Shown here: piece after piece, positions 1 through 5,894 of the stretch
Layout of the letters: every line of letters begins with the position of its first letter
Position numbering within the stretch: the stretch's first letter is position 1
Virus record (IMG/VR): IMGVR_UViG_3300018421_000203
Coordinates: 1-24,124 of that record
Length of the DNA stretch: 24,124 bases
From: a virus
Reading direction: 5' to 3' (one strand)
Translations under genes and position numbers: made by a program
Notes under the pieces: model-generated
Database searches by the model: none
Seen by the model: the letters and a program-made list of their open reading frames with translations, nothing else
What the model was told of the DNA's origin: nothing

Positions 1-233
1 GTGGAAAAACCAGAATAGGTACTCAAGCCTATGCAGAACGCGGAGCCGTAAATGATATTGTTTCAAGACTCATAGAAGGTGGAACAATTACTCAATCCGG
101 TGATACCTATATCTTTAATGGTGGAGATACCAATACTGTAAATGGTTCTGCATCAGGTGGAGGCAGTGATATACCCCCACTTCCACCTCAAAACGTTACG
201 ACCGTAACAAACGATCTTACAGTTAATAATTAA
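1..233 (+). CDS. C-terminal part of a probable virion structural protein (5' end outside window)
   Basis: An open frame enters the window (codons begin at base 3) and ends at TAA 231-233, giving 76 residues. The tail is rich in Gly, Asn, Thr, Ser and Val, with a glycine-rich stretch (SASGGGSD), a proline run (PPLPPQ) and a TVTNDLTVNN end. Low-complexity tails of this kind are common in phage tail, fibre or neck proteins, but no family can be named from this fragment. It is the only gene on the + strand and converges on the - strand genes, with a hairpin terminator directly behind it. Opposite orientation to the replication genes fits a structural/late module to the left. Function is inference. 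Confidence 0.7.
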   Translation, partial: GKTRIGTQAYAERGAVNDIVSRLIEGGTITQSGDTYIFNGGDTNTVNGSASGGGSDIPPLPPQNVTTVTNDLTVNN

Positions 234-237
234 ATCA

Positions 238-267
238 AAAGGGCGCCCTTCCTAGGTGACGCCCTTT
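238..267. terminator. Hairpin terminator between convergent genes
   Basis: AAAGGGCG (238-245) pairs with CGCCCTTT (260-267), an 8-bp stem with a 14-nt loop; the inner GGGCGCCC is itself palindromic, so alternative folds exist. It begins 4 nt after the + strand stop codon. The stem reads AAA...TTT from either side, so it could stop transcription in both directions, as expected between convergent genes. The U-tract is short on both strands. Confidence 0.75.
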
Positions 268-365
268 CTATCTGTTCGTTTCGCAGTACAGCACCCGGCT
301 AGCTTTCCAATCGGTACCAGCGACTCACCGACCATTCCTGAGCTGCAGACTGCAGGGATGGGTTT
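268..365. other. GC-rich spacer between the terminator and the gp32-downstream gene
   Basis: About 100 nt without a confident gene, clearly more GC-rich than the AT-rich surroundings. It holds CTGCAGACTGCAG (a near-palindrome with two CTGCAG units), TCGGT/ACCGA arms that could form a hairpin, and GCAGTACAGC. On the - strand it continues the frame of the 366-629 gene after its TAG, for 37 sense codons to a second TAG at 252-254. Whether it is a structured RNA, a 3' UTR or a readthrough extension cannot be settled from sequence alone. Confidence 0.45.
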
Positions 366-629
366 CTATACCTCAATATCTACAACATCCCCTGGGCGAT
401 ATTCCGCAGCATTAAGGTATTTCTGTAATCTTTCATCATTAATAGTTTCCGTCATTCTGTCTTTTGCTTCATAATACTTTTTCAAAACATCCATATTAAT
501 CGAAGCACGAGTAGACGGCTCAACAACTCTTTTGGCTTCTTTGGTAGGATATACAGGGGGCGGAATATTCTCCGAGTTTGGATAGATCGTATTAAACGGC
601 ATATTCTTTGAAGCCCCTTGTATATCCAT
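366..629 (-). CDS. Conserved-looking small phage protein downstream of gp32, function unknown
   Basis: 87 residues. The first half is proline and asparagine rich and probably disordered (PNSENIPPPVYP); the second half looks helical and charged (MDVLKKYYEAKDRMTETIND, then ERLQKYLNAAEYRPGDVVDIEV). No catalytic motif is seen. It starts 4 nt after the gp32 stop, so it is almost certainly co-transcribed and possibly translationally coupled with gp32. In T4 the gp32 neighbourhood encodes gp33 and gp59; this protein has neither the size of gp59 nor the acidic-hydrophobic C-terminal clamp-binding tail of gp33. An in-frame open stretch of 37 codons follows its TAG stop. Confidence 0.8.
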   Translation of the reverse strand: MDIQGASKNMPFNTIYPNSENIPPPVYPTKEAKRVVEPSTRASINMDVLKKYYEAKDRMTETINDERLQKYLNAAEYRPGDVVDIEV

Positions 630-633
630 TTTC

Positions 634-1563
634 TTAGTCTTCCGCTGCCAGCTTAGCGAAATAACTCATTGTATCATCCTCTTCCATAGAAGACTCAGCC
701 GTACGAATAGTTGGTTCGGGTGCTGTAGCTGCTGTAGGAGCTGGACGAGAATCAAAGCCCGGAATAGAATCAATATCGTCTAGGCTCTCCATGACCTTTG
801 CTGTCATTGGAGTAGAAGACTCACCTAATACCACAGCCAGACGAGATTGCAATTCATCATATGTCTTATAGTTCTTAGGATCTGTCCACTCTGATAGATC
901 ATGTTGTTGATTATAGATTGCTTCTAGTTCTTCATCACTACCAGGAATGGCTGATGCAGACTTAAAGGCGGATGTATCATAATTCGGATAACCTTCTACC
1001 TTACGAATCTTCAATGTAAAGTCAGCCCCTTCCCACATATCAAATGGATTGATAGGTTTCTCGTCAGGGAACTGAGGTTGCATTGTATCCATAATCTTAT
1101 CAAAGATCTTTTTACCAAAGCGATAGAGCATTACTTTACCCTCATTCTCTGGTGCAGATGGATCTGAGATAATCAACACATTAGCAACATAACGTAGGTT
1201 ACGTTTACGTTCACGAACTGTCCGCTTTGCTTCTTCTGAACCATCTTGGTTCCAAAGCTTAGAGTTCATCTCTGCTAATGGATCGGCTTGACCAATAGAT
1301 GTAAGAGATTTCTCTACATACCATTGACCTGTTGGGCCCTTAAAGAAATGGTCCCAGTAACGCACCCAAGGAGTAGGTGCTTCTGCGTCTCCAGGAAGGA
1401 AACGAATTACAGCATAACCATTACCAGCCTTATCTCGAGTTGGTTGCCAGAAACGATCATCAGTAACATTATGCTTCTTCTGTTCTTCTGGACCTGCATT
1501 ACCTGCTGCTTCTACTAAAGCCGAAAGGTCTGTGCGGTTACGTTTTAGTGCTGCAAAACTCAT
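634..1563 (-). CDS. 32: gp32-like single-stranded DNA-binding protein
   Basis: 309 residues, close to T4 gp32 (301). It coats single-stranded DNA during replication, recombination and repair. The N-terminal basic patch LKRNRTDL matches the cooperativity (B) domain of T4 (FKRKSTAEL). The core has the family blocks RYVANVLIISDPSAPENEGK, YRFGKKIFDKI, WEGADFTLKI and the conserved stretch from GYPNYD to SAIPG. The C-terminus is a low-complexity linker plus acidic tail (SMEEDDTMSYFAKLAAED), the part that recruits partner proteins in T4. There is no cysteine in the whole protein, so the zinc site of T4 gp32 (His64, Cys77, Cys87, Cys90) is absent. GGAGA lies about 7 nt before the ATG. A strong promoter sits at 1620-1648, giving an A-rich leader of about 50 nt that could serve autogenous control as in T4 (inference). 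Confidence 0.95.
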   Translation of the reverse strand: MSFAALKRNRTDLSALVEAAGNAGPEEQKKHNVTDDRFWQPTRDKAGNGYAVIRFLPGDAEAPTPWVRYWDHFFKGPTGQWYVEKSLTSIGQADPLAEMNSKLWNQDGSEEAKRTVRERKRNLRYVANVLIISDPSAPENEGKVMLYRFGKKIFDKIMDTMQPQFPDEKPINPFDMWEGADFTLKIRKVEGYPNYDTSAFKSASAIPGSDEELEAIYNQQHDLSEWTDPKNYKTYDELQSRLAVVLGESSTPMTAKVMESLDDIDSIPGFDSRPAPTAATAPEPTIRTAESSMEEDDTMSYFAKLAAED

Positions 1564-1584
1564 ATGTATTCTCCGTATATTAAT

Positions 1585-1612
1585 TGTATATCTTTGTGTA
1601 TTTTATTGTCCA
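1585..1612 (-). promoter_or_regulatory. Possible second gp32 promoter
   Basis: On the - strand TGGACA (1607-1612), a 16-nt spacer and TATACA (1585-1590) precede the gp32 ribosome site. It is a weaker match than the upstream element at 1620-1648. The -10 is followed by ATTAATATA, resembling the half-site seen in other promoters of this window. Confidence 0.3.
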
Positions 1613-1619
1613 CTATATC

Positions 1620-1648
1620 ATTATAAAGAATTATATAGTATTAGTCAA
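1620..1648 (-). promoter_or_regulatory. gp32 promoter (TTGACT-N17-TATAAT)
   Basis: On the - strand the -35 TTGACT is 1643-1648 and the -10 TATAAT is 1620-1625, with an exact 17-bp spacer. The last base of the -35 is the first base of the TAA stop codon of the gp33-like gene, so the promoter uses the end of that gene. Predicted start near 1612, giving a leader of about 50 nt before gp32. Confidence 0.75.
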
Positions 1649-1871
1649 TCGGCAAAGTGTTGCCTTTTGGTAAAAAATTTAAATTCATAGCCTCAGCTTC
1701 AAGTTTGTCTTTTATGGCTGGGGCTATGTATTTTCTAACATCCTCTAGATCTAAATCAACATCATCACAAACATGTATGATTGCATCCATGTAAGATGAC
1801 TTATGCTCTTTTACGATTCTTTCTACGAGCTTTGTGAACCTTGCCTTTGTTAGAAATCTTTCTTCCTGCAT
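1641..1871 (-). CDS. 33: Probable gp33-like late promoter transcription accessory protein
   Basis: 76 residues. In T4, gp33 bridges host RNA polymerase and the sliding clamp and co-activates late transcription with the sigma factor gp55. The sequence fits the short proteins annotated as gp33 in cyanophages as I remember them: FTKLVERIVKEHKSSYMDAI, a second helix DVDLDLEDVRKYI, then KDKLEAEAMNLNFLPKGNT ending LPID. The length is well below T4 gp33 (112 aa), so the assignment rests on pattern and location beside gp32. It starts at ATG 1869-1871 with AGGA about 5 nt upstream, inside the end of the 178-aa gene (71-nt overlap). Its stop codon is built into the gp32 promoter. Confidence 0.6.
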   Translation of the reverse strand: MQEERFLTKARFTKLVERIVKEHKSSYMDAIIHVCDDVDLDLEDVRKYIAPAIKDKLEAEAMNLNFLPKGNTLPID

Positions 1872-2337
1872 TATTTCCTAATTCCATTTCTAAAGTCCAC
1901 TCACCTCCTAAATCAGGATAGTAGACGCCTAATGTTCTTTTTACATTGCCATTCTTATCATAAGCTAAATGTGTACAACGTAATTTTACTTTTTGTTCTC
2001 TATCAGCGCCTGCTCTATTATCAAGCCAGATACCAGTTCTAATATAGGCCTGCATATTATGTAGATAACCTTCTTCAACATGATATGCAGCTTTTTCCTT
2101 ACGGTCATTAGAATTCTTCAACGCCTTCATGGCCCGAAGTTTCAATTGCTGATCCTTAATCCATTTACGAACCTTCTTAGGTGATAATGGATGATCATCA
2201 GTCAGATCTCTAATGGATTCATGTACGCTGACATTCTTAGCGGGGCCCTTAGCTGCCCGTGCTTTTTCCAAACGAAGTGTCAACTCTTCTTTTTGCTTTG
2301 GTGTGAGAACTCTTTTCTTCTTTAAAGGTTTGACCAT
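1801..2337 (-). CDS. Conserved T4-like phage protein with basic N-terminus, unknown function
   Basis: 178 residues. The start is lysine rich (MVKPLKKKRVLTPKQKEEL), followed by LEKARAAKGPAKNVSVHESIRDL and HPLSPKKVRKWIKDQ, then a helical middle and a C-terminal block VKRTLGVYYPDLGGEWTLEM, with a strongly basic tail (KARRKNRKRA). I recall close relatives in many marine T4-like phages, always as hypothetical proteins near gp33. The basic ends suggest nucleic-acid contact (inference). GGAGG lies 7 nt before the ATG and a near-consensus promoter at 2361-2389. The last 71 nt overlap the gp33-like gene in another frame. Confidence 0.85.
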   Translation of the reverse strand: MVKPLKKKRVLTPKQKEELTLRLEKARAAKGPAKNVSVHESIRDLTDDHPLSPKKVRKWIKDQQLKLRAMKALKNSNDRKEKAAYHVEEGYLHNMQAYIRTGIWLDNRAGADREQKVKLRCTHLAYDKNGNVKRTLGVYYPDLGGEWTLEMELGNNAGRKISNKGKVHKARRKNRKRA

Positions 2338-2360
2338 TTGTATCCTCCAACATATAATTT

Positions 2361-2389
2361 ATTATAACATCAAACGAAACAAATGTCAC
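2361..2389 (-). promoter_or_regulatory. Promoter for the 178-aa gene and gp33 (GTGACA-N17-TATAAT)
   Basis: On the - strand the -35 GTGACA is 2384-2389 and the -10 TATAAT is 2361-2366, exactly 17 bp apart. The TGA stop of the halogenase gene (2386-2388) lies inside the -35 box. The -10 continues as TATAATAAATTA, the same 12 bases as in the RNase H promoter at 19643-19671, and its arms TATAAT/ATTATA form a short inverted repeat. Confidence 0.75.
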
Positions 2390-3552
2390 GAATTATTTTT
2401 AGCCATTTCAATTAAAGTGTCTTTGATACCAAGTCTTTCAATGTTAAATTTATAACTTTGGGCTTCCCATGTACCAAGTTCAATGTTCATCATCTCCATA
2501 TGATCTATATTTTCTTTGGTAACCAATTTGACTATGTTACTAAACTCAGATCCTTCTTTAAAATCTTTTTGTAATTTTTGTGTGGAACGTTTTTTTGCGT
2601 CATTCCAGAAATCGTTTTTAAATGTAGAGCCTGACATATAATGCATGCATATGATTGACTCAACGGCATTAATTTCATTTTCATATAGGTTCTGTGCAAA
2701 CTCGGATGGAAACACACCGTGCCATAAATTTAATGCTGTATTCATTATCTTAATGGCTGAAGCTGACGTTGTTGCTTCTAATGGTTCTACAAAAAATGAT
2801 GCATTGCCGTTATATACAACTTTATTTGAAAAATTATTATTTTTATAATAACTTTTAAATTGTATATGATTTGTAGTATCACTTGGTGTCAAACCAAAAT
2901 CTTCAAATACACTTTGTACATCCTTCTTTATATTTGACAGAGAAGTATAATTAGAATTATAAAGATAACCAATAGAACATCTATTCTGTATGGGGATGCC
3001 AAACACCCAACCATAGGGCCGGGCTATAGTTAATGTTTCCATAAATTCTGGGCGATCCCAATAACACTGTGTCACAAAACAACTGTCAACCGATACATGA
3101 TCAAGTGGTGTATAATCACTATAATCTTTAGGAGAGCCAGAACAAATCATTACATGATCAGCGTCAAGATCATTTGGATTCTCTACATACATGTTAATAA
3201 TATTAATGCGTGGTGAGGTTTTTACAAAATCATATATCTTATTTTGGAGATCAACTGCGGACATGTGGATACCAAATTCACCAAAAGGAAAAGAGTGTGA
3301 AAACGTTTCCTCAGTCCAATTTTTTTTATAAATGCCTAATTTAGGAACCGCATTAAATTCCGACATAGCATTATTGGTCCAATCAAATGTTTGTAAAAGT
3401 TTTGCAACTGCTAATGTAGTTCCTTCGCCAACTGATGTAGTAGGAATACTACTATCAAATATCCAATCAATATGCCAATCAGTACGTTGTAAAAAATAAT
3501 TAATGGCAAGGCAGCCAATGGTGCCTTTACCGACAATTGCAAGTTTTTTCAT
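2386..3552 (-). CDS. FAD-dependent (tryptophan) halogenase family protein
   Basis: 388 residues, shorter than bacterial tryptophan halogenases (about 500 to 540). These flavoenzymes use FADH2, oxygen and halide to form hypohalous acid and halogenate electron-rich rings. The dinucleotide-binding motif is at the N-terminus (VGKGTIG, residues 7-13; family form GxGxxG). SVGEGTT at 40-46 matches the VGEST-type flavin contact. VPKLGIYKKNW around K71 resembles the region of the catalytic lysine, and FFVEPLEATTSASA around E256/E259 the conserved EPLESTS block. The signature WxWxIP is altered to WVFGIP (182-187), Phe replacing the second Trp. A cyanophage halogenase (VirX1 of phage Syn10) is known to iodinate many substrates, so a viral enzyme is not unprecedented. 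Its start overlaps the stop of the preceding membrane gene as TAATG. Substrate unknown. Confidence 0.88.
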   Translation of the reverse strand: MKKLAIVGKGTIGCLAINYFLQRTDWHIDWIFDSSIPTTSVGEGTTLAVAKLLQTFDWTNNAMSEFNAVPKLGIYKKNWTEETFSHSFPFGEFGIHMSAVDLQNKIYDFVKTSPRINIINMYVENPNDLDADHVMICSGSPKDYSDYTPLDHVSVDSCFVTQCYWDRPEFMETLTIARPYGWVFGIPIQNRCSIGYLYNSNYTSLSNIKKDVQSVFEDFGLTPSDTTNHIQFKSYYKNNNFSNKVVYNGNASFFVEPLEATTSASAIKIMNTALNLWHGVFPSEFAQNLYENEINAVESIICMHYMSGSTFKNDFWNDAKKRSTQKLQKDFKEGSEFSNIVKLVTKENIDHMEMMNIELGTWEAQSYKFNIERLGIKDTLIEMAKNNS

Positions 3553-3740
3553 TAATCTACTTTACTTATTTCCCATTCGCCATCTTCGGTTCGTTCGGCA
3601 TGTATATAGCCTTCGGCGATTAAATACTCTATAGTATTCTCAATGATGAATTCGGGCGGAAATCTATTACTCCATGATCTACCGATCATAAAGGAACAGA
3701 AAGAAGCCGCAGCGAAAAGTATCCAAATTATATCAAACAT
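3552..3740 (-). CDS. Small single-pass membrane protein
   Basis: 62 residues from ATG 3738-3740. Residues 2-20 (FDIIWILFAAASFCSFMIG) form a hydrophobic segment; a charged soluble part follows, with a winged-helix-like tail (ENTIEYLIAEGYIHAERTEDGEWEI). The upstream in-frame ATG at 3791 would add 17 residues but lies inside the preceding gene with no ribosome site. The chosen ATG also lacks a clear Shine-Dalgarno; it starts 8 nt after the previous stop, so re-initiation is likely. CATAAATA, close to the T4 late octamer, lies just upstream at 3744-3751. The gene shares TAATG with the halogenase start. Confidence 0.7.
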   Translation of the reverse strand: MFDIIWILFAAASFCSFMIGRSWSNRFPPEFIIENTIEYLIAEGYIHAERTEDGEWEISKVD

Positions 3741-3748
3741 GATTATAT

Positions 3749-4057
3749 TTATGTAAATGAAATTACGCGATCTACACGGAATGAACGCCATTCACATTTT
3801 AGAGTATCCCAAACAGCAATTGTATCTTCATTGCGCTGGCGTTTAGGATCATGTTTATCACCAGCAGTGGTTAATGCTGATTCCATTAGAGTGCATTGCA
3901 TATCCCGCGTTTCACCATTAACCTTAGTAAAGATTACACGACAGACCCGCTTATGCAATTCCTGAATCATCCAGCTACGATCATATGTCATAGTACCGTC
4001 CTCTTGTTCTTGTAAAATCATTTCCATTTCCTTTGTATCATAAAAAATTCCGGTCAT
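3749..4057 (-). CDS. WYL_2/DUF2693-like small barrel protein
   Basis: 102 residues. The core, roughly 33-102 (HKRVCRVIFTKVNGETRDMQCTL, then ending VWDTLKCEWRSFRVDRV), matches the phage family DUF2693, later named WYL_2, thought to form a small SH3-like barrel. Its role in phages is unknown. The start is chosen because ATG overlaps the stop of the 50-aa gene as ATGA; an internal ATG (residue 23) has GAGG 8 nt upstream and could also be used. Confidence 0.82.
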   Translation of the reverse strand: MTGIFYDTKEMEMILQEQEDGTMTYDRSWMIQELHKRVCRVIFTKVNGETRDMQCTLMESALTTAGDKHDPKRQRNEDTIAVWDTLKCEWRSFRVDRVISFT

Positions 4058-4206
4058 CCCTGCACATATAACCTTTCACAGAGATTCTTAAGAATAGCAT
4101 CACTCTTTTCAAGCTGTTGCTTTAGCTTAGCTACTTCATGACGCAGGTAACCAATCTGATCAGCCTGCTCATGCAATTTCATTTCTAGTTGCCGAGTATC
4201 ACTCAT
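4054..4206 (-). CDS. Short coiled-coil protein
   Basis: 50 residues, read MSDTRQLEMKLHEQADQIGY and on to QLEKSDAILKNLCERLYVQG. Leu/Ile at heptad-like spacing and many charged residues suggest one helix forming a coiled coil. Both ends overlap neighbours by ATGA (stop of the 49-aa membrane gene at the start, start of the WYL_2 gene at the end), which supports a real coupled gene despite its size. Function not recognised. Confidence 0.72.
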   Translation of the reverse strand: MSDTRQLEMKLHEQADQIGYLRHEVAKLKQQLEKSDAILKNLCERLYVQG

Positions 4207-4352
4207 TTATACAACATCCTTCCACATGTTAAAAAAGAATTTTCTTGAAGACAATCTGACCATACATGTATTGTATACCAAACCCCAAATCCAATTAAGG
4301 CAATAACACCTATTGCCTTAATCCCAATCGTTATCATGTCTTGTTGTTTCAT
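4203..4352 (-). CDS. Small single-pass membrane protein
   Basis: 49 residues starting MKQQDMITIGIKAIGVIALI, with a hydrophobic helix at about 7-29 that includes GFGVWYTIHVW, and a short polar tail. ATG 4350-4352 is preferred over an in-frame ATG further upstream because GGAGA lies 8 nt before it. It overlaps the end of the basic 80-aa gene by 35 nt and shares ATGA with the next gene. Function not recognised; its size would also fit a lysis or envelope accessory peptide, which is speculation. Confidence 0.65.
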   Translation of the reverse strand: MKQQDMITIGIKAIGVIALIGFGVWYTIHVWSDCLQENSFLTCGRMLYK

Positions 4353-4560
4353 AGAAGGTCTCTCCATAATATTGTTTAGCATACTTAGATGCATCAGTCC
4401 AATGCATCTCTTCTTTACGAAGCATAGAACGATCCTCACGCTTTACTTTAGCCTGACGAGCCTGTTTCTTCATAAAGGTAGCCTGCTTACGCTTTTCCGC
4501 ATTACGAAACTTTGTAAGCTCTTTTTTCAACTCACTAGCGAATAGATTCTTTCCAGCCAT
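4318..4560 (-). CDS. Small basic phage protein, unknown function
   Basis: 80 residues, very rich in Lys and Arg (SELKKELTKFRNAEKRKQATF and KKQARQAKVKREDRSMLRKEE), then a more ordered tail DASKYAKQYYGETFYET. A basic helical protein that may bind nucleic acid (inference). It overlaps the preceding gene by 26 nt and the following membrane gene by 35 nt, in different frames. AAGG lies about 10 nt upstream. Confidence 0.7.
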   Translation of the reverse strand: MAGKNLFASELKKELTKFRNAEKRKQATFMKKQARQAKVKREDRSMLRKEEMHWTDASKYAKQYYGETFYETTRHDNDWD

Positions 4561-4723
4561 TCTCAGCCAACCTTTCTAACATTTTTTTATACTCATTAGA
4601 GTTTAACTCAATTTTAGTACGAAAGCAACCGTTAAAGTGTTCTTTCATTGTTGCTCCGCCACCATGCCAAGACTCGGTGATATAGTATACCTTATCTGGC
4701 TGGTTATCATGAACGAACTTCAT
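4535..4723 (-). CDS. Small phage protein, unknown function
   Basis: 62 residues from ATG 4721-4723, beginning MKFVHDNQPDKVYYITESWH. A TTG two codons upstream is possible, but this ATG overlaps the previous stop as ATGA and has AAGGA at suitable spacing. No family motif recognised; it looks like a small beta-strand part followed by a helix (NEYKKMLERLAENGWKES). Confidence 0.72.
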   Translation of the reverse strand: MKFVHDNQPDKVYYITESWHGGGATMKEHFNGCFRTKIELNSNEYKKMLERLAENGWKESIR

Positions 4724-4953
4724 CCCCAATCCTTTTTATCTCCAGTGGATTCATTATAAGCATAACCCTTATAATACTCCTCCACTTGACGATCAGACAT
4801 TCCCGATCTATCTACGCGAGGTGTAGTATTAGTTGCGCCGATAAAAAAATGAGGATCAAAGCGACGACCATAATACGAATCAGCCGATCCGCGATCAAAA
4901 GGACCTCCATGCCGAGCATCATATTCTTCTCCTTCGAATTCAACATATCTCAT
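4720..4953 (-). CDS. Conserved T4-like phage protein with DARHGGPFDRGSADSYYGR motif
   Basis: 77 residues. The N-terminal half carries YDARHGGPFDRGSADSYYGR (about 11-30) and the end reads YAYNESTGDKKDWG. I recall this pattern from many marine T4-like phages as a small hypothetical protein; no biochemical role is known to me. TAATG overlap with the gene before and ATGA overlap with the gene after. Confidence 0.82.
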   Translation of the reverse strand: MRYVEFEGEEYDARHGGPFDRGSADSYYGRRFDPHFFIGATNTTPRVDRSGMSDRQVEEYYKGYAYNESTGDKKDWG

Positions 4954-5240
4954 TACTCCACGATCTCCAGACCGTCATACTCTTGCTCAACTGCACGATA
5001 CTCTAAGATAGCTGATTCGGCATAATCTAACATTGCTTTCATTTCACGAATCTGATCAAGAACATCAATGCCTTGGCTTTGACCACCTGATGTTGTAGAC
5101 ATTGACCAAGAACCATATCTACGGCGGAATGAGATAGGACCACTACCCCACCAGCCTGATGATTCAAAATAAATTGTCTCACCTTCTATGTTGCCAGTCC
5201 GACGATTTTCTTTTTGCTCATGCATTACTTTAATAGACAT
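4953..5240 (-). CDS. Small phage protein, N-terminally similar to the adjacent upstream gene
   Basis: 95 residues. The start (MSIKVMHEQKENRRTGNIEG) resembles the start of the preceding product (VKHMDRNEVTGDMEG), suggesting an old tandem duplication. The middle is rich in Gly, Ser and aromatic residues (SSGWWGSGPISFRRRYGSWS) and the end is a charged helix. Its ATG overlaps the previous stop as TAATG, and its own stop overlaps the next ATG the same way. Function unknown. Confidence 0.78.
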   Translation of the reverse strand: MSIKVMHEQKENRRTGNIEGETIYFESSGWWGSGPISFRRRYGSWSMSTTSGGQSQGIDVLDQIREMKAMLDYAESAILEYRAVEQEYDGLEIVE

Positions 5241-5557
5241 TATGCTACCTCCTTGAATCCTACCATACCAACTTCGTACTCAACACCGTCAAGCTCCATA
5301 CGATCAAATACTGATGTAGAACGAAGTCCCAAACCATCTTCACGCTCAACAAGAACTGTTACATCATCATTAGCATCTTCACCAATCTTCTTAGACCAGC
5401 TACCCATTACGTTGTTAGTCCAACGGAATGCATACTCCAACATTTCATTGGTACCATGATTAACAAAATCAGATACATCAACCTTCGCTACAGATGTATA
5501 TCCTTCCATATCACCTGTTACTTCGTTACGATCCATATGTTTTACGATGATTTCCAT
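5240..5557 (-). CDS. Conserved T4-like phage protein, first gene of its operon
   Basis: 105 residues from ATG 5555-5557. The start is set by AAGGAG 6 nt upstream; an ATG 15 nt further up would place that AAGGAG inside the gene. Recognisable phage-conserved blocks are VTGDMEG, MLEYAFRWTNNVMGSWSKK, NDDVTVLVEREDGLGLRSTS and the end LDGVEYEVGMVGF. Probably a small beta-rich protein; role unknown. Promoter at 5584-5611. It heads the chain of overlapping genes that ends with the halogenase. Confidence 0.82.
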   Translation of the reverse strand: MEIIVKHMDRNEVTGDMEGYTSVAKVDVSDFVNHGTNEMLEYAFRWTNNVMGSWSKKIGEDANDDVTVLVEREDGLGLRSTSVFDRMELDGVEYEVGMVGFKEVA

Positions 5558-5583
5558 TTTGATCTCCTTCATCTTATATTATT

Positions 5584-5611
5584 AATATAATGATTATTTC
5601 AGAGATTTCAC
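5584..5611 (-). promoter_or_regulatory. Promoter with TATATTANTAATATA palindrome (5557 operon)
   Basis: On the - strand the -10 TATATT is 5584-5589 and a weak -35 GTGAAA is 5606-5611 (16-bp spacer). The -10 is the left half of the 15-bp palindrome at 5575-5589. Two other promoters (9030-9058, 10150-10178) carry the same palindrome with one central base changed, and all three run into a GAAGGAG ribosome site. Confidence 0.55.
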
Positions 5612-5623
5612 CCCGGGCACACG

Positions 5624-5648
5624 AAAAAAAGTGCAGAAAAGTGCATTT
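5624..5648 (-). terminator. Weak candidate terminator after the 70-aa gene
   Basis: On the - strand two TGCACTTTT direct repeats end in seven T. TGCA...TGCA flanked by AAA...TTT can pair with one A-C mismatch, followed by the T-tract. It lies between the stop at 5682 and the next promoter, where a terminator would be expected, but the stem is poor. Confidence 0.3.
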
Positions 5649-5681
5649 TGTTTTCGTTTAAAATCAATGGGTTATAATTTT

Positions 5682-5894
5682 TTAAGAATTTTCTTTTAAT
5701 TCTATTTCATATTCTTCAGCAGTACGGTTAAATATTGCGCGGCCATTAGCTTCAAATTCAGCTTTTTTGGTTTCTCTTAGCTCAGGATCCTGATCTAGGT
5801 AGTTTCGGAGTGCCATTTCTAGAGTCGTCTCGCCAATCATAACTCTCTGGAATTCAGTTCCAGGTCCTGTGTTATATACTAGAACTTGTGTCAT
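5682..5894 (-). CDS. Small phage protein, unknown function
   Basis: 70 residues, starting MTQVLVYNTGPGTEFQRVMI and ending with an acidic helix (AEEYEIELKENS). No catalytic motif. ATG overlaps the sulfotransferase stop as ATGA, with GAGG a few bases upstream, so it is the coupled last gene of the 9002 operon. Confidence 0.72.
   Translation of the reverse strand: MTQVLVYNTGPGTEFQRVMIGETTLEMALRNYLDQDPELRETKKAEFEANGRAIFNRTAEEYEIELKENS

Noticed and set aside
256-474. + strand open frame of 72 codons
   Set aside because: It runs from the terminator across the spacer into the antisense of the 87-aa gene, has no ribosome site and no protein-like pattern.
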